Shown: positions 5,458-11,030 of the stretch, in pieces
How positions within the stretch are numbered: position 1 is the first letter of the stretch
Layout: each line of letters starts with the position of its first letter
Source of the DNA: CAUTXO01 sp963542625
Lineage (GTDB): Bacteria; Campylobacterota; Campylobacteria; Campylobacterales; SZUA-545
DNA length: 11,030 nucleotides
Assembly (NCBI GenBank): GCA_963542625.1
Contig: CAUTXO010000054.1
Coordinates: 1 to 11,030, forward strand
Direction of reading: 5' to 3'
Notes under the pieces: generated by a model
Databases searched by the model: none
Told to the model about the DNA's origin: nothing
Seen by the model: the letters and a program-made list of their open reading frames with translations, nothing else
Translations under genes and position numbers: made by a program

Positions 5458-8400
5458 ATGCAATCTGTAATATCACTGGATCTAGGCGGAAAATACACTG
5501 GCTATTTTAGTTACACTTCAGATAATATCTCTCAAATAAAAGACTTCCAATCCGGCAACATCGTTTATGACGGTAACTTTGTTATTTCTCAAGCACAAAG
5601 ACGAACTTACAGGCACGCAAGGCGCGGTAAAATGCGAAGACAGCTGGCTAAAAGGCTATTTTTGCTTATTTTAAACGACCATTACGCTTGCTCGCTTGCC
5701 TTTTTGCCAGACTTCATCGCCGGGCTTTTTAACAGGCGCGGATACAACAGACAATCGGTTGAAAAAGACCCAGACGCAATAAACCAAGACGCTTTTTTAG
5801 ACTTTTTAAGCGCCGAGCTTGACGCGCCAATAGATGGAGATCTTGACGATTACATCGAAGAAAACCTTGCCTTAGATCTTGAGCGCTTTAGCGACTTTTA
5901 CGCGCGCTTTGGCGCATTGAGCGCCGATTATAAAACAAGGCCCGGCTACAAAGAGTGCGACAAGGAGGAGCAAAAAGTCATTCAAACTGGCTTTAGCGAG
6001 CTTAAAAAGATCTTAGATGCCATACAAAGCGAAAACTCAAGCGGGGCGCTGCCAAGATCCGTGTATTTCAAAAAAATGGGTGAGGAAATAGACACAAACG
6101 CTTTAATTCTAGGCTTTTTCAAGGAAAAAAACCTAGACAAAGAGCAAATGAAAAACCTAATAGCCAACATCTCAAACCTAAGGCTAAAGGAGTTAAGACG
6201 GTATTTTAACGACACGCAATTTGCCAAGAAAAATGACTTTTTAGCCCCCAAGCGGCTGCATAAGATCCTGTGGCGCTTTGCTTGCTCTTGGCACCCAAAG
6301 GACGAAGCAACAAAACAAAGGCAAAAGGCCTTTCAAAAAGCCGTAGGGGATCCGCACCAAAAGGGCTTTGCCGCGCCATCAAAGGAGCGCATCGTGAGCT
6401 TTTTTACGCAAACAGATCCGCTCGTTAGCATTCCGCCTTATGAGGATATGAATAATCGCGCCGCGGTTAAATGCCTTGCCTTGCGCCTAGATACCAAGCG
6501 GCTTGATGAGCTTTTGCCACGCTGGCAAGAAATCACGGACAAGCTCTCAAGTGCGCTCAAAGAGCGGCTCATAGATCTTGATGAAGATCTGCAAGAGTGT
6601 AGCCTGCCGCTTGGCGATGATGGCGCGCTAAATCAAAACGCAACGCTACTTCATAGGATCCTAGACCTTTCTAGGGATCTTGACCCATTGGCGCTGCGGG
6701 CGCTATCAAGCCTAAAGCCAAGCGACGTTGAGAGTTTTTTAAAAGGCCACGGTGCTAACTCAAAAAAGCTAGAGAGCCTACAAGAGCATTTGCGGGATCT
6801 AGCCGCCGTGCTTGGGAGTGAGGCACCCGGGTTTTTAAACTTTGCGCGCGAATACTACACGCTCATACGCACAAAAGTTAGAGTTGGCATTTGGAGCGCA
6901 CAGGCAAACGCTAGCGCGGCTAGGGGCGCGGATCTTTTCAAGGCGTGCAATCACAACCCGCCATACAAAAACAATCAGCTTCACAGCCTTGTTGGATCTT
7001 GCCTTGGCATACGGCTTGAGCCTGAAAGTTTTCAAAACTTCCAAAAGGATCTATGGAGCGCAAGGCTTGGCAGTAAGGCGCTAGGGGCAATTAAACTCTC
7101 CAGATATTGCAAAAAGCTTGAAGATCTAAGGAGCCTATACGGCAACGAGTTTAAGGCAAGGCTTGAAGCAAGCGAGCAGAGCGATAAAAAAAACAAAGAA
7201 GACAAAGACATCGCAAATCTAAAAAACGCGCTTGGCTTTTGGGTAGGGAAAATAGCGGAATTTTTTGGCATAGACGCCGCACGCGCGCAGAGTTTTAGCA
7301 ACCTTTTTTCAATGGCGCAACTTTATAACATCGTAGAAAACAGCCGCAGCGGCTTTAACTCAACGTGCAAGTATTGCAGCGCGGAAAACGCCTTTAGAAT
7401 GCAGCGGATCCAAGTAGCGCCCGGATACGGCGCCGCTAAGCCCTTTAGCGCGCTTTGCCAAAGGCTCCCGTCAAACACGCAAAGGCCCTTTTCTGGCAAG
7501 ATAGAGCGCTATTTAGATAAGCTTGCCTTTGAGCTAGCACGCATTAAGCGCCAAGAGATCCTAGCCGCGCACAGATCTGGCGCACTAAGTGCGGGCAAAA
7601 GCTTAGAGCTAAAAATTATCCTTGAACAAAACGAGTTTGAATACGAAGCGTCCATAAGAGACGCCAAGATTAAAGACGCAAAAAAAGACAAGCTAAAAGA
7701 CAAAAAAGAACGCCACGAGCGCGCCCTAAAAAGTAAAACAGAGTGCATAAAAAGCTTTAGTAATGGCATTTGCCCTTATTGCGAAAGGCCCATAGGCATT
7801 GACGGCGAGATAGATCACATCTTGCCGCGCAGCTTCACGCTCAAAGAATACGGCACGGTTTTTAACGGCGAGGGCAACTTGCTTTACGTGTGCGCAGCGT
7901 GCAACAAGGCAAAGGGCGATAATCAAAACTTCCCAAACAAATTCAAAGACACTATGACGCCTAAGCAAATCAATGAAATAATAGACGGCATAAGGGTTTA
8001 TAAGGCTTTCTACCTTTTAAACGCGCTAGAGCAGCGAGCCTTTAGAGCGGCGTTGTTTTTAAGCAGGGCAGATCCGGCGTTTTTAAAAGTAGTTGCGTGG
8101 CTAAGGACGGAGATAAGCAGCTTTGTTAATGGAACGCAAAAATACGTAGCCAGCAAGATAGCAGAAAAGCTTGGCGCAATGCTCCCAGCCATTAACTTTG
8201 ACTTTGACATTATCACAGCGCCAAGCGAGGACGTTAGCGCGCTTAGGGAGAAGTTTGCCAAACAAGATCCACGCTTAAAAAAGCCCGAGCGCCAAACAAA
8301 CGCAAGCCACACAATTGACGCGATAGTTGCCTTTGCAAGCGTTTATGAAAAACTAGCAGACGGCAAAAACCCAATCACGCCCGCTACTCTCTTAGATTAC

Positions 8401-9750
8401 GTCAGCATTAATAACACCGTGACAAAGCCAATCGGCAAGATACAAAAGAGCGCTAGGAATAACCTAGCTGGCGCTAAGATCTTTAACGACGGCTTTTACA
8501 AAGAAAGATTTGCTATGCTTTTTTATCACAAGAGCACAGACAAATACTACGCCGGCGCCGTGCTTGGGCTTTTAAAAGACCCGCTAACAAACCTGGCAAC
8601 AAAAGAGCTAGACACCACAAAGCTTGTAGAAGTTAAAAAGGAAGACTACGAGCGCATTCGCCCGTATTTAGGAGCCGCGCAAGATCTAGGCGGGGTGGTA
8701 GCTTTCAAACCAAAGCGCCAAGAGATCTTAGACCTTTTCCACGCCATCTCCATAAACGGCGGGGCGCAAGATCTTTTACAAACCGCCGCCGTTTTAGACC
8801 GGCTAAGCTACAACCTTAAAAAAACGCCCGTTTTAGAAACACCAGGCGTGCTAAAATCGAAAGCCTTGCAAACAAACATCTACGGTAAAACCATAGATCT
8901 AGGCCTAAGAGATGAATGGCAGAAATTCCACGATAGCCTAAAGGAGCACTTTAGCCACGAATACGCAAGCCGCAAAATAGACGACATAGAAAAAGGCGGG
9001 GTGTATAACCTTGACGCGGATAAATTTTTAGCCTTTTGCCGCGCGTATTTTAAGGACACGAGCTCAAAAACGCCATCAAGCCGCCACAGAACAAGAAGAC
9101 AGTTTTCCTTGCCGGTTGTAAATAGCCCATCAGGTGGCTTTAGGATCCAAAGGCAAAGACCAAACGGGGAAAGGTTTTATCAGCTCCTAGCCATAGATCA
9201 CGGTAAGGTCGCGGGGCTTGCCACCGTAGAAAAAACACTAAAAAACGGCGAGAAAAAAATAGAAAGCAAGGACGTTTTAATAAAGGAGCTAGCGCTTTCT
9301 AAGAGAGTTTCGCTAAAAAACCCAGAGCAAAAATTTTACACCAAAGATTACATCAGCATAGAAAGCACGGTAGATCTTAGCCAGAAGCTAGGCATAAAGG
9401 GCGTTAGCGTGCGTATGCAAATTAGCTCCGGACGACAAAACGTTGCACTTAGTATGCCAACGGATAAGTTTTTATCCATTTGCACGCACAAGGACTACTT
9501 GAGCTTGCCGCAAGATCTAAAGCTAGGAAACGTGCAAGAGCTAAGGGACGCTAAAGCCCAGATAGACGAAGACGGCTTTAACGAGCTTTTTAGCACCAAC
9601 GCGCTAAGCATAGACAAACCCTTTGCGCCAAGGAGCGGCAAGATAACACTCTCAAAGGCGAGCAAGGACGAAGTTAGAATAGAATTTTCCAATGACGCAA
9701 AGCGCCTAATGAGCCTTTATTTGCAAACAAAAGCCCCCAGCAAAGCGTAG
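5458..9750 (+). CDS. cas9: Type II-B (Csx12-like) CRISPR endonuclease Cas9
   Basis: RNA-guided DNA endonuclease: with crRNA and tracrRNA it cleaves the target strand with HNH and the other strand with RuvC. The 1430-residue protein has RuvC-I with D8 (ISLDLGG), an arginine-rich bridge helix (about 48-66), a long REC lobe, RuvC-II with E723 (IILEQNEFEYE), HNH with D786, H787 and N816 (EIDHILPRS...CNKAKGD), and RuvC-III with H951 and D954 (SHTIDAIVAFA); the C-terminal third is the WED/PAM-interacting part. All catalytic residues are present. CNHNPPYKNNQ (497-507), TCKYC (636-640), CQRLPSNTQRPFSGKIERY and FVNGTQKYVASK resemble the II-B Wolinella Cas9 as I recall it, and the length is close to that protein (about 1409) and shorter than Francisella Cas9 (1629). 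A lysine-rich helix (about 731-761) links RuvC-II to HNH. GATC density is like neighbouring genes, giving no sign of very recent transfer. Confidence 0.95.
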   Translation: MQSVISLDLGGKYTGYFSYTSDNISQIKDFQSGNIVYDGNFVISQAQRRTYRHARRGKMRRQLAKRLFLLILNDHYACSLAFLPDFIAGLFNRRGYNRQSVEKDPDAINQDAFLDFLSAELDAPIDGDLDDYIEENLALDLERFSDFYARFGALSADYKTRPGYKECDKEEQKVIQTGFSELKKILDAIQSENSSGALPRSVYFKKMGEEIDTNALILGFFKEKNLDKEQMKNLIANISNLRLKELRRYFNDTQFAKKNDFLAPKRLHKILWRFACSWHPKDEATKQRQKAFQKAVGDPHQKGFAAPSKERIVSFFTQTDPLVSIPPYEDMNNRAAVKCLALRLDTKRLDELLPRWQEITDKLSSALKERLIDLDEDLQECSLPLGDDGALNQNATLLHRILDLSRDLDPLALRALSSLKPSDVESFLKGHGANSKKLESLQEHLRDLAAVLGSEAPGFLNFAREYYTLIRTKVRVGIWSAQANASAARGADLFKACNHNPPYKNNQLHSLVGSCLGIRLEPESFQNFQKDLWSARLGSKALGAIKLSRYCKKLEDLRSLYGNEFKARLEASEQSDKKNKEDKDIANLKNALGFWVGKIAEFFGIDAARAQSFSNLFSMAQLYNIVENSRSGFNSTCKYCSAENAFRMQRIQVAPGYGAAKPFSALCQRLPSNTQRPFSGKIERYLDKLAFELARIKRQEILAAHRSGALSAGKSLELKIILEQNEFEYEASIRDAKIKDAKKDKLKDKKERHERALKSKTECIKSFSNGICPYCERPIGIDGEIDHILPRSFTLKEYGTVFNGEGNLLYVCAACNKAKGDNQNFPNKFKDTMTPKQINEIIDGIRVYKAFYLLNALEQRAFRAALFLSRADPAFLKVVAWLRTEISSFVNGTQKYVASKIAEKLGAMLPAINFDFDIITAPSEDVSALREKFAKQDPRLKKPERQTNASHTIDAIVAFASVYEKLADGKNPITPATLLDYVSINNTVTKPIGKIQKSARNNLAGAKIFNDGFYKERFAMLFYHKSTDKYYAGAVLGLLKDPLTNLATKELDTTKLVEVKKEDYERIRPYLGAAQDLGGVVAFKPKRQEILDLFHAISINGGAQDLLQTAAVLDRLSYNLKKTPVLETPGVLKSKALQTNIYGKTIDLGLRDEWQKFHDSLKEHFSHEYASRKIDDIEKGGVYNLDADKFLAFCRAYFKDTSSKTPSSRHRTRRQFSLPVVNSPSGGFRIQRQRPNGERFYQLLAIDHGKVAGLATVEKTLKNGEKKIESKDVLIKELALSKRVSLKNPEQKFYTKDYISIESTVDLSQKLGIKGVSVRMQISSGRQNVALSMPTDKFLSICTHKDYLSLPQDLKLGNVQELRDAKAQIDEDGFNELFSTNALSIDKPFAPRSGKITLSKASKDEVRIEFSNDAKRLMSLYLQTKAPSKA

Positions 9751-9765
9751 GCAAAGGGCTGGGGG
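9734..9765 (+). promoter_or_regulatory. Hairpin across the cas9 stop and cas1 start
   Basis: CCCCCAGC (9734-9741, last cas9 codons) is complementary to GCTGGGGG (9758-9765), which directly abuts the cas1 TTG codon. The stem can extend by a G-U and an A-U pair into the start codon. The 16-base loop holds the cas9 stop (9748-9750) and the likely cas1 ribosome site AAAGG (9753-9757). A ribosome finishing cas9 would open the stem, which suggests coupled and limited cas1 translation. Confidence 0.5.
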
Positions 9766-10758
9766 TTGAAGCACATCTACATTGACGAATACGGCACCTT
9801 TTTAGGCAAAACAGGCAACCGCCTAGCCATCTACAAACAAGGTGAGCTTTTAAAAGAAATCGCCCTAAGCCGCGTTAGATCCGTCAATGTTTTTAAAAGC
9901 GGCGTATCCATTTCAAGCGATCTAATAGAAAGTTGCTCGCTTAGGGGCATTAAGATATTCTTCTTAGACTTCAAAAACGTAGCGCACACCTGTCTTGTTT
10001 CTACCGCATCAAGCGCCGTTGCCGCCGTGCGCAAAAGCCAATTTATGTGCATTGAAACAGGCGGGGGCATAGAAGCCGCTAGGGCATTAATAATCGGCAA
10101 AATAAAAAACCAGCGCGCAACCTTGCAATATTTTTACAAATACGAAAAAACCAAGCAAACACCGCGGGTAAAACTTCAAGAGACCATAGACAGCCTAAAA
10201 AATATCATCGCCACGCTAAAAGAAATGAGCCTAGAGCGTAGCGACTGGCTTTCCGTGCTGCTTGGCAAGGAAGGTGGCGCGGCTAGCTTATACTTTAGCG
10301 CCATAGGGGCGGAGCTGCTTAGCGGGCTTGGTTTTTCAAGGCGCATAGGCAGGGGCGCGCAAGATCTTGTCAATGCGTCTTTAAATTACGGCTACGCCGT
10401 GCTACATAGCTACGTTTGGCAAAGCATTATTAACGCCGGGCTAGAACCCTTTGCCGGTGTGCTACACACGAATAGACCGGGCAAGCCTTCTTTGGTGCTT
10501 GACGTGATGGAGGAGTATAGATCTTGGGTGGTGGATAGAAACATCATCAAATTAAAGGCGTATCTTAAGGAAAAAAGCACGCTAGATGCTGCCCTAAGAA
10601 AGCGCATAATCCAAGAAATTAACCTAACGATGAGCAAGAAATACCCCTACCACGGCAGACTTCTTAGCCTTTCAGGCATTATGCAACGGCAGGTTTATAA
10701 GCTCACCGGCTACTTTATGGGCCGCTCTAACTACAAAAGCTATATTTTTAAGTGGTAG
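9766..10758 (+). CDS. cas1: CRISPR adaptation integrase Cas1 (type II)
   Basis: Metal-dependent integrase that, as a complex with Cas2, inserts new spacers at the leader end of a CRISPR array. The 330-residue protein has the N-terminal beta-rich domain starting IYIDEYGTFLGK and the helical catalytic domain with E169 (GKEGGAASLYF), H234 (GLEPFAGVLH) and D246 with E249 (SLVLDVMEEYRSW), matching the conserved Glu/His/Asp active site. Full length and no visible damage. The start is TTG at 9766, since an in-frame stop lies six codons upstream and no ATG or GTG fits before the conserved N-terminus; AAAGG at 9753-9757 serves as ribosome site. It lies 15 bp after cas9, so the two form an operon. Unusually, no cas2 or cas4 follows: the next gene is a flagellin on the other strand. 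Confidence 0.95.
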   Translation: MKHIYIDEYGTFLGKTGNRLAIYKQGELLKEIALSRVRSVNVFKSGVSISSDLIESCSLRGIKIFFLDFKNVAHTCLVSTASSAVAAVRKSQFMCIETGGGIEAARALIIGKIKNQRATLQYFYKYEKTKQTPRVKLQETIDSLKNIIATLKEMSLERSDWLSVLLGKEGGAASLYFSAIGAELLSGLGFSRRIGRGAQDLVNASLNYGYAVLHSYVWQSIINAGLEPFAGVLHTNRPGKPSLVLDVMEEYRSWVVDRNIIKLKAYLKEKSTLDAALRKRIIQEINLTMSKKYPYHGRLLSLSGIMQRQVYKLTGYFMGRSNYKSYIFKW

Positions 10759-10769
10759 GGTGGTGTTGG

Positions 10770-10793
10770 ATCTTTTGCTCTGCTTAATAAGCT
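10770..10793 (+). repeat. Right copy of the two-block similarity flanking cas9-cas1
   Basis: ATCTTTTGC (10770-10778) and TTAATAAGCT (10784-10793) repeat the two blocks found at 5000-5035 before cas9. It starts 12 bases after the cas1 stop. As a minus-strand transcript this segment would be complementary to a plus-strand RNA from the left copy, the relation expected of a CRISPR repeat and a tracrRNA anti-repeat, but only one copy is present. Confidence 0.35.
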
Positions 10794-10853
10794 GTGATTG
10801 TAGTTTTTGTGATGTGGGCTAAAATTAAAACGTGGAATGAAGGTTGATTTGAG

Positions 10854-10877
10854 AGATCCCGGTGGGTGCCGGGATCT
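10854..10877. terminator. Hairpin between convergent cas1 and flagellin genes
   Basis: AGATCCCGG (10854-10862) and CCGGGATCT (10869-10877) form a perfect 9-bp stem with a 6-base loop, nine bases downstream of the flagellin stop. Located between convergent genes, it could end transcription from both sides. Neither side has a clear U-tract after the stem, like the hairpin after petC. Both arms contain RGATCY sites. Confidence 0.6.
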
Positions 10878-10885
10878 TAGAAAAA

Positions 10886-11030
10886 CTATTGCAATAATCG
10901 CATAACGTTTTGTTGCACGGCGTTTGCTTGCGCTAGGGCGTAGCTACCGGATTGCGTTAAGATGTTTTGCGTTGCAAAGTTGCTTGACTCACTACCAAAA
11001 TCCACGTCGCGGATACCAGACTCAGCCGCT
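10886..11030 (-). CDS. Flagellin, C-terminal fragment (gene runs off the right edge)
   Basis: Structural protein of the flagellar filament, exported through the flagellar type III apparatus. Only the last 47 residues are in the window. They read AAESGIRDVDFGSESSNF, then ATQNILTQSGSYALAQANAV, then QQNVMRLLQ and stop. This is the conserved D0 C-terminal helix of flagellins, with the IRDxDF motif, ILxQxG and the terminal QANAVQQNVxRLLQ typical of Campylobacter, Helicobacter and Wolinella. It cannot be decided from this part whether it is a FlaA or FlaB homologue. The stop TAG is at 10886-10888. It is convergent with cas1 and has no functional link to it that I can see. Confidence 0.93.
   Translation of the reverse strand, partial: AAESGIRDVDFGSESSNFATQNILTQSGSYALAQANAVQQNVMRLLQ

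Noticed and set aside
10759..10885. Possible cas2 or cas4 remnant after cas1
   Set aside because: All plus-strand frames are short and show no Cas2- or Cas4-like residues; the one 20-codon stretch is hydrophobic and cysteine-rich.
4940..11030. CRISPR array
   Set aside because: I looked for 30-40 bp units repeated at 60-75 bp intervals in the gaps around the cas genes and found none; only the single pair of short blocks at 5000 and 10770.

Overview
The window looks like a chromosomal segment from a member of the Campylobacterota (Epsilonproteobacteria), close in gene content to the Helicobacter/Wolinella/Campylobacter group. The basis is protein character: a short MurB, a Rieske/cytochrome b/di-heme cytochrome c operon of the epsilonproteobacterial kind, a Cas9 that resembles the Wolinella-type II-B (Csx12) protein as I recall it, and a flagellin C-terminus ending in the ...QANAVQQNVMRLLQ motif. 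The species is not recognised.

Layout, left to right. 1-213 is a GATC-rich, GC-rich intergenic stretch. murB (214-984, minus) is divergent from a hot-dog thioesterase-like gene (1059-1511, plus). 1512-1804 is a non-coding, repeat-like region packed with GATCT motifs and carrying a ten-G homopolymer. tRNA-Pro(UGG) lies at 1805-1883 (minus). After about 300 bp without a convincing gene comes a tight petABC operon (2209-4939, plus) for the cytochrome bc1 complex, closed by a long hairpin. A 518-bp gap (4940-5457) holds several stem-loops and palindromes and could encode a small RNA. A type II-B cas9 (5458-9750) and cas1 (9766-10758) follow as a two-gene operon. A hairpin at 10854-10877 separates cas1 from the 3' end of a flagellin gene running in from the right edge (10886-11030, minus).

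The most notable content is the cas9-cas1 module. Both proteins keep their catalytic residues, but the cas2 and cas4 genes that normally accompany a II-B cas9 are absent here, and no CRISPR array is visible; cas1 is followed directly by the flagellin gene. Two short sequence blocks occur in the same order and on the same strand just upstream of cas9 and just after cas1. They could be module borders, or a tracrRNA anti-repeat and a relic repeat. The region between petC and cas9 folds into three successive hairpins ending in a T-run and is the natural place to look for a tracrRNA.

A second signal spans the window: the palindrome RGATCY is several times more frequent than expected (about 80 by eye against about 11). 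It accounts for nearly all GATC sites and is dense in intergenic DNA, petBC and cas9, yet absent from murB and most of the thioesterase gene. It resembles a genome-wide iterated palindrome such as cyanobacterial HIP1, with a different core.
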